Shown in pieces: positions 1 through 7,997 of a stretch of 64,000 bases of DNA. Within the stretch, counting starts at the first letter, position 1; each line of letters opens with the position of its first letter. A program made the position numbers and the translations under genes. The notes below the pieces were generated by a model. It ran no database searches. It saw only the letters and a list, made by a program, of their open reading frames with translations, and was not told the DNA's origin. This DNA is from Halorubrum ezzemoulense DSM 17463. GTDB taxonomy: Archaea; Halobacteriota; Halobacteria; Halobacteriales; Haloferacaceae. The stretch covers positions 1 through 64,000 of the forward strand of contig NZ_NEDJ01000006.1 of the NCBI RefSeq assembly GCF_002114285.1, written 5' to 3'.

Positions 1-839
1 GCGTCAGCGGTGTAGAAGAGACAGTCGACCGACACCGGCTCGCCGGGGATCCCGGCGACGATCACCGAACCGTCGATCCCGAGCCCACCCACGACCGACT
101 CGATGGCGTCGCTCGCGGGGGCAGTCGTGAGGACGACGCTCGCGCCGCCCAGCTCCGAGAGCCGCGCGGCCGGGTCCGACTCCGCGGCGTTCACGAAGTG
201 GTCGGCCCCGAGGTCCCTCGCGAGCGGCTCCTTCTCGGGGGTACGCGAGATCGCGACCGTCTCGTAGCCGGCGGCGTGCGCGTACTGGACCGCGAGGTGA
301 CCGAGCCCGCCGACGCCGACGACGGCGACGAGGTCGCCGGCGCGGGCGTCGGAGTTACGCAGGGCGTTGTAGGTGGTGATCCCGGCGCAAAGCAGCGGGG
401 CGGCGTCGACAGCGTCGAGACCGTCCGGGATCGCCGCCAGCGCCTCGGCGGGGACGGTGGCGTACTCGGCGTAGCCGCCGTCGAACGTGAGCCCGGTGAT
501 CTCGGCATTCTCGCACTGAAGGAACTGCCCGCGGCGACACGGCTCGCAGGTGAAACAGTGGCCGCCGTGCCACCCCGCGCCGACGCGCTCGCCCGGCTCC
601 CACGCGTCGACATCGGCGCCGACCGCGTCGACGCGCCCGGCGATCTCGTGGCCGGGGACGCGCGGGTAGTCCACGCCGGGATAGCCGCCCTCGACGACGA
701 ACTCGTCGCTGCGGCAGATCCCGCACGCCTCGACGGCGACCCGGACCTCGCCGGGTTCCGGTTCCGGCACGTCGCGCTCCACGAGTTCGAACTCGGCTCC
801 GGGCTCCGGCACGACCGCGGCACGCATGGTGTCCGTCAT
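1..839 (-). CDS. Zinc-dependent alcohol dehydrogenase, C-terminus cut off by window edge
   Basis: Medium-chain (GroES-like) alcohol dehydrogenase that would oxidise or reduce an alcohol/aldehyde pair with NAD(P). About 279 residues are visible; roughly the last 60-70 lie outside the window. The catalytic zinc ligands are visible as Cys39 in ACGIC and His64-Glu65 in PGHE. The structural zinc lobe has Cys95, 98, 101 and 109. A Rossmann GVGGLG follows at about 175-180. Start chosen at 839 (MTDTMRAAV); the ATG at 827 is an alternative. It lies downstream of the TauE/SafE gene on the same strand with an 80-bp gap. Substrate cannot be inferred. Confidence 0.93.
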   Translation of the reverse strand, partial: MTDTMRAAVVPEPGAEFELVERDVPEPEPGEVRVAVEACGICRSDEFVVEGGYPGVDYPRVPGHEIAGRVDAVGADVDAWEPGERVGAGWHGGHCFTCEPCRRGQFLQCENAEITGLTFDGGYAEYATVPAEALAAIPDGLDAVDAAPLLCAGITTYNALRNSDARAGDLVAVVGVGGLGHLAVQYAHAAGYETVAISRTPEKEPLARDLGADHFVNAAESDPAARLSELGGASVVLTTAPASDAIESVVGGLGIDGSVIVAGIPGEPVSVDCLFYTAD

Positions 840-919
840 CGGAACACGCTCCGGTCGAGACGATCAAGAAGCTGACGCCGGCGGCGATACGACCGCTCGG
901 CAGCGGGGGGCGTCAGCCC

Positions 920-2005
920 TCAGATCCCGCCGGCGGCCATCGCGAACAGCGCGGCTGCGATGACCGCGAACAGGCCGCCCACGCCCGCCTTGATCGTCCC
1001 GGTGTCCAGCGCGGTCGAGACGTACGGGGCGATCTGCCCGCCGAGCGTCGTCGCCGGGACCGTCCAGACGACCATGTTCCACGGCGTCGTCGCCAGGTCC
1101 ATCGTGTGGCCGCCGACCAGTCCGCCGCCGAACACGTGGACGACGGACGCCAAGACGGCAGTCGTCGCGACGACGATGTGGTTGGTGCCGATCGCCACGC
1201 GGACCGGGACCTGCGTCCGGAGCATCGAGATGATCCCGAGCTCGCCGATCCCGAAGCCGGCGAGCCCCTGGAACACCCCGCCGACGCTGTAGTTGAGGAA
1301 CCGTTCGAGGTAGCCGCCGCGGGAGTAGGTGTAGTCGTCGCCGTCGCGGTCGACCCGGGTGACGGTGCCGGACTCGTCGGTGTCGACGCCTGCCGGCCCG
1401 AGCTTGTTGTCGTCGTCCGGGAGATCCGGTGACGAGCCGCCGTCGGTCGCGACCTCCTCGTCACCCCCGCTCTCGGTGGGGTCGCCGTGGGCCAAGTTGG
1501 CCTTGAACAGCAGGTACGAGGCCGCCAGAAGCGCGACCCCCAACAGCGCGTGGAACACCGGTTCGGGGATCACGAACGAGAGGAGCGCCCCGCCGACGAC
1601 GAACGGGACGCCGCCCAACACGAGCGAGAGTGAGAGCCGGCGGTCGACGAGCCCGTACTGGATGAACGCGAGCGACGAACTCGACAGCCCGAACGACTCG
1701 CTGATGAGGCCGATCTTCACCAGCGTCGTCGGCTCCAGCGGGTAGGCGACCAGCGGGAAGGCGAAGATGAGGAACGGCACGAACAGCGCCGACCCGCTGA
1801 TCCCGACGGTGTTGACGATCGTGGCGCCGGCGGTGAAGACCGCGAACAGCCACCAGTACTCGGTCCAGTAGCCGACGCCGGCGTCGGCGGGCGTCGGCGC
1901 GAAGGCGTACACGCCCCCGACGAACGCGAGGGGGGCGAGGAAGACGAAGACGTGCTGATAGCGCAGAAAGGCGCGCTGAACGTCGCTCGACAGTGACGTG
2001 CTCAT
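920..2005 (-). CDS. TauE/SafE family (DUF81) membrane permease
   Basis: Polytopic membrane protein of 361 residues in the sulfite-exporter TauE/SafE family, which moves sulfur oxyanions or other small organic anions across the cytoplasmic membrane. Two homologous hydrophobic halves are visible (about 15-170 and 235-361), with the family's glycine-rich motifs near VNTVGISGS and GLAGFGIGE. They are split by a charged acidic insert at about 171-225 that should lie on one membrane face. Start ATG at 2005. The gene is monocistronic or co-transcribed with the downstream dehydrogenase; neither reveals the substrate. Confidence 0.92.
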   Translation of the reverse strand: MSTSLSSDVQRAFLRYQHVFVFLAPLAFVGGVYAFAPTPADAGVGYWTEYWWLFAVFTAGATIVNTVGISGSALFVPFLIFAFPLVAYPLEPTTLVKIGLISESFGLSSSSLAFIQYGLVDRRLSLSLVLGGVPFVVGGALLSFVIPEPVFHALLGVALLAASYLLFKANLAHGDPTESGGDEEVATDGGSSPDLPDDDNKLGPAGVDTDESGTVTRVDRDGDDYTYSRGGYLERFLNYSVGGVFQGLAGFGIGELGIISMLRTQVPVRVAIGTNHIVVATTAVLASVVHVFGGGLVGGHTMDLATTPWNMVVWTVPATTLGGQIAPYVSTALDTGTIKAGVGGLFAVIAAALFAMAAGGI

Positions 2006-2346
2006 TGAGGCGTGGAACGCGGGTTACGGGGAGACGAATAAATGCGTTTTCACACGTCACGATAGTGATGATCGATCGTCACCGTCGTGGAGCGGGTCGG
2101 AGCGGGTACCACACCTTCGATATCCGACCGGACGAGCGCACGTTTTCGCGGCGTGAAATGAATGGACAGTGACAGAAAAGAAACGGTTAAACGGACCCGT
2201 AGATCACCCGCGGATCGAACGATGACACGGGATCTCGGGACCGCGGCGCGCGGCGTCTCGGGGACGGCGACGCGCCCGCCGGGCGCGATAGACGCGATAA
2301 GCGGAGAGACGGCGACTGCGGACCGGCGGAGCCGGAGGACGGGGCG
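2006..2346. other. Divergent intergenic region before the secretion ATPase
   Basis: About 340 bases between the divergent permease and the secretion ATPase. It is AT-richer than its surroundings near 2150-2200. A TATA-like GGTTAAAC (about 2185-2192) lies some 30 bases before an ATG at 2222, consistent with a leaderless plus-strand transcript. Apart from the short reading frame at 2222-2350, nothing else is recognisable. Confidence 0.5.
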
Positions 2347-2350
2347 GTGA
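2222..2350 (+). CDS. Possible 42-residue hypothetical protein overlapping the secretion ATPase start
   Basis: Short frame MTRDLGTAARG... ending in a TGA that overlaps the GTG of the next gene in the GTGA arrangement typical of translational coupling. A TATA-like box lies about 30 bases upstream of this ATG. An in-frame ATG at 2162 also exists, upstream of that box. The product is Arg/Thr/Ala-rich, not clearly acidic, and I recognise no domain. It could be a genuine small gene, a leader that couples translation into the ATPase, or chance. Confidence 0.3.
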   Translation: MTRDLGTAARGVSGTATRPPGAIDAISGETATADRRSRRTGR

Positions 2351-4758
2351 GCGACGGAGCGACCCTCCGGATCGTCGACGAGCCCGACGAGGGGTCGAGC
2401 GGTGCGGTCCCCGCGCCGGTGCCGCCGGACGACCCCGAGGCGTGGTACGCCCCGGACGTCCGGGCGCAGTACGAGGCCGCCCCCGGCGTGGTGGCGACCG
2501 CCCGCGAGCGCGACGGCGGGCGGTTCGGCTACGACGCCCGCGAACCGCCGCTGTCGGTCGGGGACGAGCGCGCGCTCGACCGCGTCCGGGACCGCTTCTC
2601 CGCGGTGCGGCACCGTCGCCCGCTCACCCGGGTCGGGGTCGTCGAGCGCGCCGAGGCCGGGTTCGAGCCGAAGTACGCGGAGGCGATCGACCGGTTGGTG
2701 GACGCGAGCGCCGCCGCGCGTCGACGGATCGACTACCACGCGCTGCGGGAGTTCCGGCTGCTCGGCGCGCTCACGCCGATCGCCTTGGACGACCGGATCG
2801 AGGTGGCCGACGTGGGCGACGACCGCGAGCTTGTCGTCCACACCGAGACGTTCGCGCCGCTGGAGACGGGGATCGACGCCGACGCCGACTACGTCGAACG
2901 CGTGGCGGCCGAGCGGCTCGCGCAGTACACCGTCGAGTTCGCCGGGCTCGCGGTCGAGGTGGTCCTCTACCGCGAGCGGCTGCTCGGCTCGGACGCGTTC
3001 GAGACGAAGTACGCCGTGCTAGAGCCGGACCTTCTGCCCGGCGACGAGGAGCTCATCGAGGAGTGTAAGTCGCGGATCTGGGAGACGACCGTCAGCGACG
3101 TGATCGAGGATCGGGAGTCGTTCGTCGCCGCCCGCGCCCGCCGCTTCCTCTCGCGGCGGCTGACCGCGCGCAACACCCGGGTGTGGCTCGACGCCGCCGC
3201 GTACCGGGCGAGGTCGGCGCTCGCGGACCGGGGGCTCGTCGCGCCGCCCGTCGACTCGCGGTTCGCCCGCGACCGGCTCGACGACCTCGCGTACTACGTG
3301 CTGCGCGACTTCGTCGGCGAGGGGATCCTCACGGTCCCGATCCGCGACCCGCACCTCGAAGACGTGGAGGCGAACCGGGTCGGAGAGCGCGTGAAGGTCG
3401 TCCCGCGCGCGTCCGTCCTCTCCGGCGCGGCGGACGAGACGGGCCGTTCCGCCGCCGCGAGCCGGGGTGACGGCGAGGCCCCGGCGGTCGGCTCTCGGAT
3501 CCCGACGAACCTCGCGTTCGAGGACGAGACGACGTTCGTCGACGTCGTCACGGGGATCGCCGCCCGCGACGGGACGGAGCTCAACGCCTCGACGCCCTCA
3601 GCGAAGGTGAACCTCGAACTCGACGGCGTGCCGCAGACGATCCGGTGTGCGGTGGCGCTCCCGGTCATCTCTGAGTGCGGCCCGCACGTCTCGATCCGGA
3701 AGCAGCGCGCAGACGCGCTCACCCCGGTCGACCTGATCGAGCGCGGGACCCTGTCGGTTGACCTCGTGACGCTGCTGTGGCTGCTGTACGAACACCGCGG
3801 GGTCGTCCTCTTCGCCGGACCGACGGGGGTCGGCAAGACGACGCTGCTCAACGCTCACGCGCCGTTCATCCCGTTCGACGCCCGACCAGTCTCCGTCGAC
3901 GAGGGCTCCCGCGAGGTCCGGCTCCCCCACGAGACGGGCGTCTCGCTCACCACGCGCGACCACGAGGACGCCTACAAGTCGGTGGGAATGGCCGAGCTGA
4001 TGACCGAGGCCAACTACCTCAACCCGGACGTCGAGATCATCGCCGAGATCAACACCCCGGAGAGCTTCGAGACCTTCGCCGAGAGCCTGAACACCGGCCA
4101 CGGCGTGATCGGGACGACGCACGCGGAGGACATCGAGGCGCTGGCGAACCGCCTGCGCGAGCGCGACCTGCCCGCGCGCCTGCTGCGGGAGGTCGACCTC
4201 GTCGTCTTCCCGCGGCGGGTCGACGGCGAGCGGTACGTCTCGCGGGCGATCGAGCCGCTCTCCGAGGCCGCGTACGACGGCCTCGGCCCGGAGGCGACGC
4301 GGAGCCCGACCGGCGACCCGAAGCGCGGCGGTGCGGGCGTCGTCGAGGCGGGCGGGGAGTCCGTCCGGTACAACACGGTCGCGTGGCGCGACGGCGACGG
4401 GACGTTCCGGTTCCCCGGCGCGCCGGGCGGCGACGCGGACGGGGCGGCGTCGAGCGCGACCGCGGCGGGCGAAGCTCCGGGCGGCGGTCGGGACAGCGAC
4501 CCGCTGTTCCGCGCCTTCGACCAGATCGCAAGCCGGACCGACCGTGACCGCGAGGCAGTCGCCGCCGAGTTCGCGTCGAAGCGTCGGTACGTGGAGTTCC
4601 TCGTGCGAGACGGCGTCGACGACCCGGACGAACTGTTCGAGTTCCTCGCCGACCTGCGTACCGACGAGGCCGCGACCGTCGAGCGCGCCGCGCGGATGAT
4701 GGACCGCGACGACGGGGGCGAGAGCCGAGACGAGTCAGCGGCACGGAGGCGGCCGTGA
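2347..4758 (+). CDS. Type II/IV secretion system ATPase (PilB/TadA/GspE family)
   Basis: Cytoplasmic hexameric ATPase that powers assembly of type IV pilus-like filaments or secretion, 803 residues. The N-terminal half (1-360) is acidic and family-specific. The RecA-like core follows, with Walker A GPTGVGKTT at about 491-499, a Walker B region around EIIAEIN (about 562-568), and a histidine box GTTHAED near 589-595. The usual GE(V/I)R is AEIN here, which may be normal for this haloarchaeal subgroup. GTG start overlaps the upstream short frame. The GTGA overlap with the next gene indicates an operon with its membrane partner. No pilin or prepilin peptidase gene is present nearby. Confidence 0.95.
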   Translation: MSDGATLRIVDEPDEGSSGAVPAPVPPDDPEAWYAPDVRAQYEAAPGVVATARERDGGRFGYDAREPPLSVGDERALDRVRDRFSAVRHRRPLTRVGVVERAEAGFEPKYAEAIDRLVDASAAARRRIDYHALREFRLLGALTPIALDDRIEVADVGDDRELVVHTETFAPLETGIDADADYVERVAAERLAQYTVEFAGLAVEVVLYRERLLGSDAFETKYAVLEPDLLPGDEELIEECKSRIWETTVSDVIEDRESFVAARARRFLSRRLTARNTRVWLDAAAYRARSALADRGLVAPPVDSRFARDRLDDLAYYVLRDFVGEGILTVPIRDPHLEDVEANRVGERVKVVPRASVLSGAADETGRSAAASRGDGEAPAVGSRIPTNLAFEDETTFVDVVTGIAARDGTELNASTPSAKVNLELDGVPQTIRCAVALPVISECGPHVSIRKQRADALTPVDLIERGTLSVDLVTLLWLLYEHRGVVLFAGPTGVGKTTLLNAHAPFIPFDARPVSVDEGSREVRLPHETGVSLTTRDHEDAYKSVGMAELMTEANYLNPDVEIIAEINTPESFETFAESLNTGHGVIGTTHAEDIEALANRLRERDLPARLLREVDLVVFPRRVDGERYVSRAIEPLSEAAYDGLGPEATRSPTGDPKRGGAGVVEAGGESVRYNTVAWRDGDGTFRFPGAPGGDADGAASSATAAGEAPGGGRDSDPLFRAFDQIASRTDRDREAVAAEFASKRRYVEFLVRDGVDDPDELFEFLADLRTDEAATVERAARMMDRDDGGESRDESAARRRP

Positions 4759-6878
4759 GCCGGCGTCGCGCGACCGAAACGGTCGGCTCCGAGGCGAACG
4801 GCGCGAGCGCGGCCGGGACGTGCGCGGGCCAGTCGGACGCGGCGCACGCGCACAGAGGGGACGCGGCGCACGCGGACCGAGCGGACGCGGCGAGTGTAGA
4901 CGCGACAGGCGAGACGGGCGCGGACGACCCCGTCGCGGCGGGCGGGCGGTTCGCGGTCGTCGGCCGGGTCTGCTACGCGCTGTTCGCGCGCCACGCGAGC
5001 GACCGGCGGCACGACGCCGACCGGAAGCGGTACCGCGGCACCGCGCTCGACACCGGGTTCGAGACGTACCTCTCGGGGGCGTACGGGCTCTCGTGGATCG
5101 TCGCGGCCGCCGCCTTCCTGCCCGCGCTGGTCGTCGCGGCGGGCGCGGCGCCCGCGGTCGCGGCCGCGGTCGAGGCGCGGTTCGGCGCGGCGTTGCTCGC
5201 AGCAGGGTCGACGGCGACGCCGGCCCCGACGCCGGACTCGGTCGGCCCGCTCCGCACGGACCGGGCCGCGCTGCTCGTCGCTACCGGTGTCGCGCTCCTC
5301 GCCAAGCGCGCGACGGTCGCGGTGGCCGGACTCCACCTGCGGTGGGTGGTCGCGACGCGGCGGACGGACATCGAGCGCACCCTCCCGGGGGCGGTGCGCT
5401 ACCTTGAACTGCTCTCCTCGGGGAGCGACGAGCCGCGGGCCATGCTCCGGAAGGCGGCCGACGGCGACGCGTACGGCGGCACCGCGACCTCGTTCCGGAA
5501 GGCGCTCAACGCCGCCCGGCTCGCGGGGAGCCTCGACGAGGGGCTCCGGCGCGTGGCGCGGGACACCCCGTCGCGGGAGCTGCTCGCGCCGTTCCTCCTC
5601 AAGTTCCGGAAACACGCTGCCACCGGCGACGAGGCGCTCTCCGAGTTCCTCGCGACCGAGCGCCGGATGCTCTCGCACCGGCAGGACCGCGCCCGGAAGC
5701 GAGCCCGGCGGTTCCTCGAACTGCTCACGGAGCTGTTCGTCGCCGTGTTGGTGTTGCCGGCGCTTCTCGTCATCGGCGCGACCGCGCTGTCGGTCGTGAT
5801 CCCCGAGCTGCTCCCGCCGGTCTCGACGCCGGTCGGCGTGGTCCCGACCCGGGCGGTCGTCCTCTACGGCGCGGTCGCGTTCCTCGTCGCGTTCGGCCTC
5901 GCGGCGGCGGTCGCGGTGGGTACGCTCCGCCCGCCGAGCCAGCGGGCGAGCTACGAGGCGCCGGCGAGCCCGCGGGCGGTCCTCGCGACCGCCGGGCGCA
6001 ACCCCGCGAGCACGGCCGTCGTCGCCGCGGGGCCGGCGGTCGCCCTCGCGCTCTGGCTCGCGGTCGCGGGCTACACGCTGGTCAACGTCGCCCTCGTCGG
6101 CTACGCCGCCTTCGCGGTGCCCGTCGGGCTCGTCGCGGCGCGCCGCACGCGGATCGACGACGCGAAGGACCGCGAACTCGCCGACTTCGTCCACGCCGTC
6201 TCGGGCCACGTCGCGCAGGGGCGCCCCCTCGAGGCCGCGGTGGCGGCGGTCGCGCGCGACGCCGACCTCGGCGTCCTCGACGACGACGTGGCCGACCTCG
6301 CGTTCGCGCTGCGGTCGACGACCGCGCCCGCCGACTCGGCCCGTTCGGAGCCCGGAGCCGGCTCACCGGAGGAGCCGACCGCGGTCGACCTCCGCGGGGC
6401 CGCCATCGAGCGGTTCGTCGACCGCGTCGACACGCCGCTCGCCGCGCGGACGCTCGGGCTCGTCACGGGGGCGTTAAACGCCGGCAGCGACGCCGACGCC
6501 GTCTTCGAGACGCTCCGCATCGAGGTCGGGCGGCTGTACAGCGAGCAGCGCGCGCTCCGCTCGTCGATGCAGCCGTACATCGCCGTCGGCTGGGCCGCGG
6601 CGGTCCTCGTCGCCGGCGTCGTCGCGGTCGTCAACACGCAGGTCGTCGACGCCGCGCGGCTCGCGGAGTTCGCGGCCGCGTCCGAGGCCGTGACGGAGCC
6701 GGAGGGGGTATACCCCGAGTTGGAGCGGTTCCGACTGTACGTCGTCACGCAGGCGACCGTGCTGGCGTCCGGGTGGTTCGCCGGGACCGCCGCGCGAGGG
6801 CGGTACGCCGCGCTGCTCCACTCGGGCGCGCTGGTGGCGTGCTGTTACGTGGTGTTCACCGTGGGTGGGTTGGTGTGA
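4755..6878 (+). CDS. Type II secretion system F family membrane platform protein (PilC/TadC-like)
   Basis: Integral-membrane platform partner of the preceding ATPase, 707 residues. After a polar, low-complexity N-terminus (1-60), hydrophobic segments appear near 110-140 and 175-190. A first T2SSF cytoplasmic domain spans about 205-320. Several membrane segments (330-480) precede a second T2SSF domain at about 490-610, and two or more terminal helices follow. This doubled layout is usual for archaeal PilC/TadC proteins. The GTG start overlaps the ATPase stop by four bases, so translational coupling is likely. Function as a pilus or secretion platform is inferred from family and pairing. Confidence 0.93.
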   Translation: MSRRRATETVGSEANGASAAGTCAGQSDAAHAHRGDAAHADRADAASVDATGETGADDPVAAGGRFAVVGRVCYALFARHASDRRHDADRKRYRGTALDTGFETYLSGAYGLSWIVAAAAFLPALVVAAGAAPAVAAAVEARFGAALLAAGSTATPAPTPDSVGPLRTDRAALLVATGVALLAKRATVAVAGLHLRWVVATRRTDIERTLPGAVRYLELLSSGSDEPRAMLRKAADGDAYGGTATSFRKALNAARLAGSLDEGLRRVARDTPSRELLAPFLLKFRKHAATGDEALSEFLATERRMLSHRQDRARKRARRFLELLTELFVAVLVLPALLVIGATALSVVIPELLPPVSTPVGVVPTRAVVLYGAVAFLVAFGLAAAVAVGTLRPPSQRASYEAPASPRAVLATAGRNPASTAVVAAGPAVALALWLAVAGYTLVNVALVGYAAFAVPVGLVAARRTRIDDAKDRELADFVHAVSGHVAQGRPLEAAVAAVARDADLGVLDDDVADLAFALRSTTAPADSARSEPGAGSPEEPTAVDLRGAAIERFVDRVDTPLAARTLGLVTGALNAGSDADAVFETLRIEVGRLYSEQRALRSSMQPYIAVGWAAAVLVAGVVAVVNTQVVDAARLAEFAAASEAVTEPEGVYPELERFRLYVVTQATVLASGWFAGTAARGRYAALLHSGALVACCYVVFTVGGLV

Positions 6879-6951
6879 GGCCGGAGCGATACCGGTGTGG
6901 ACGCCGCGCCGACACGAGGCTTTTCAGCCGTGCCCGCGTAGGACCGCTCCC

Positions 6952-7623
6952 ATGGACGAGAAGACCGCCGAACTCCGCGACCTGTTCGTCGACGCCACCG
7001 GCTCGGAGACGGTCACCGAACGCCAGGAGGCGGAGCGGGGGACCCTCGTCAATCGCGACGACGCCAGCGAGGGGGTCCGCGACCTCGTCGCCGCGATGCG
7101 GGAGCGGTACGGCTTCTCGACGCCGCTCGACGACGCCGCCTACGCGCTGGTCGCCCGCGGCCGGTTCGCAGACGAGAGCGACGCGGCGGTCGCGGCGGCG
7201 ATCCGCGACGAACTCGGCGATCGCGAGGACGGCGACGCCGAGGTCGATCCGGACGATATCGACGCCGAGACCGTCCGGAAGGCGCGTCTCGACCTCCACC
7301 TCGTCCGCGAGTCGGACCGTAAGGTCGGGACCGACGACGGCGCCGACCCGCCGTTCGCGTACGCCGACCTGAAGCGGCTCACCGCCGCCGGGAACTCGAT
7401 CGTCGAGTGCGCCGAGGAACTGGACGCCGCGCCGGACACGGTCGCCCGGTACGCCGCCGTCGCGCGCACCGACATCGCCTCCACGCGAGCGAACGACCGC
7501 GTCCGCGACGCGTTCCGCGACCTCCTTACCGACGCCGATATCGAGGGATCGCTCGCGAGCGACGCCCGCGAGGACGGCCTCCGCGAGGCGACCGAAGACA
7601 TCGAGACGGACGTATCCTTATAA
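6952..7623 (+). CDS. Haloarchaeal protein resembling conditioned medium-induced protein 4 (Cmi4)
   Basis: Soluble, very acidic protein of 223 residues. I associate its N-terminus (MDEKTAELRDLFV) and overall pattern with the haloarchaeal family annotated as conditioned medium-induced protein 4; its biochemical role is not known to me. A segment around residues 140-165 (SIVECAEELDAAPDTVARY) could form a helix-turn-helix, so a regulatory role is possible. Start set at the ATG at 6952; an upstream in-frame start at 6865 would add a non-acidic stretch. The TAA stop lies in a TATA-like TTATAAATAG that is part of the adjoining repeat remnant. Confidence 0.85.
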   Translation: MDEKTAELRDLFVDATGSETVTERQEAERGTLVNRDDASEGVRDLVAAMRERYGFSTPLDDAAYALVARGRFADESDAAVAAAIRDELGDREDGDAEVDPDDIDAETVRKARLDLHLVRESDRKVGTDDGADPPFAYADLKRLTAAGNSIVECAEELDAAPDTVARYAAVARTDIASTRANDRVRDAFRDLLTDADIEGSLASDAREDGLREATEDIETDVSL

Positions 7624-7680
7624 ATAGTCGACGACTGAGCGGCGGCGAACACCTCCAAAGCCCCAGCCGCTCGCTTATAA
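7617..7680 (-). repeat. Duplicate 3'-end fragment of the structured repeat family
   Basis: Read on the minus strand, this stretch repeats the last part of the adjoining full element. It has TTATAAGCGAGCGG, then GCTGGGGCTTTGGAGG, then TGTTCG, and it ends near another TTTATAAG. The same CTGGGGCTTTGGAGG segment therefore occurs twice within about 75 bases. It looks like a truncated second copy abutting, or produced by insertion of, the full element. It overlaps the last codons of the Cmi4-like gene. Confidence 0.65.
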
Positions 7681-7977
7681 ATGGATGCTGACGGATCCGT
7701 AACGAACACCTCCAAAGCCCCAGCCGCGAGGGCTCGCGCGGCTCGCTGCGGTCCTCAGTCAGTCGCTGACGCTCCTTCCTTGCGGTCCTTGCGTCGCCGT
7801 GCTTCGTCCTCGCGGCTGCCCCTTTGAGTCCCGCCCCGCACAGCACCGCAGCCTCACACCTCCCCAGCCTCGTCGCTGGCACCCTTCGCTTCGCTCCGGG
7901 GCCAGCGACTCCCTCGCGCGTGCTCCTCGCGCCCGGTGGGCGCTCGGAGGCACGCGCCGTCGTTCATTTATAAGCGA
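7671..7977 (-). repeat. Structured intergenic element, copy A, with 13-bp terminal inverted repeats
   Basis: A roughly 307-bp element bounded by perfect inverted repeats TCGCTTATAAATG (7671-7683) and CATTTATAAGCGA (7965-7977). Read on the minus strand, a TATA-like TTATAAAT comes first. Next is a hairpin GCGCCC-GGGCGC (7929-7934 with 7938-7943), then GCGAGGAGC, then a second hairpin with a 9-bp stem (7872-7880 with 7901-7909). A core GAGGCTGGGGAGGTGTG follows, then GGGACTCAAAGGGGCAGCC. An 11-bp long-range stem (7721-7731 with 7808-7818) and a closing GGGGCTTTGGAGG complete it. Copy B at 16131-16438 shares this order, with compensatory changes in the second hairpin. It may be a MITE-like element or an ncRNA gene. 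Confidence 0.8.
7965..7975 (+). promoter_or_regulatory. TATA-like box inside the element terminus, upstream of the Cas4-like gene
   Basis: CATTTATAAGC is the right-hand inverted repeat of copy A. On the plus strand, ATTTATAA lies about 25-32 bases before the GTG start at 7998, the usual haloarchaeal spacing for a leaderless transcript. The box is nearly palindromic, so it could also start transcription into the element on the minus strand. The promoter call is inference from spacing. Confidence 0.5.
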
Positions 7978-7997
7978 AGCCGCGGCCAGCGGCTCGC

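Noticed and set aside
4014-6209. A 731-codon open frame on the minus strand opposite the secretion operon
   Set aside because: Its translation is Arg/Ala-rich with no acidic bias or motifs; it is the usual antisense shadow of GC-rich haloarchaeal genes, lying opposite two recognised proteins.
6865-6951. Longer N-terminus for the Cmi4-like protein
   Set aside because: The added residues (WCEAGAIPVWTPRRHE) are non-acidic and unlike the family start; the ATG at 6952 fits better.
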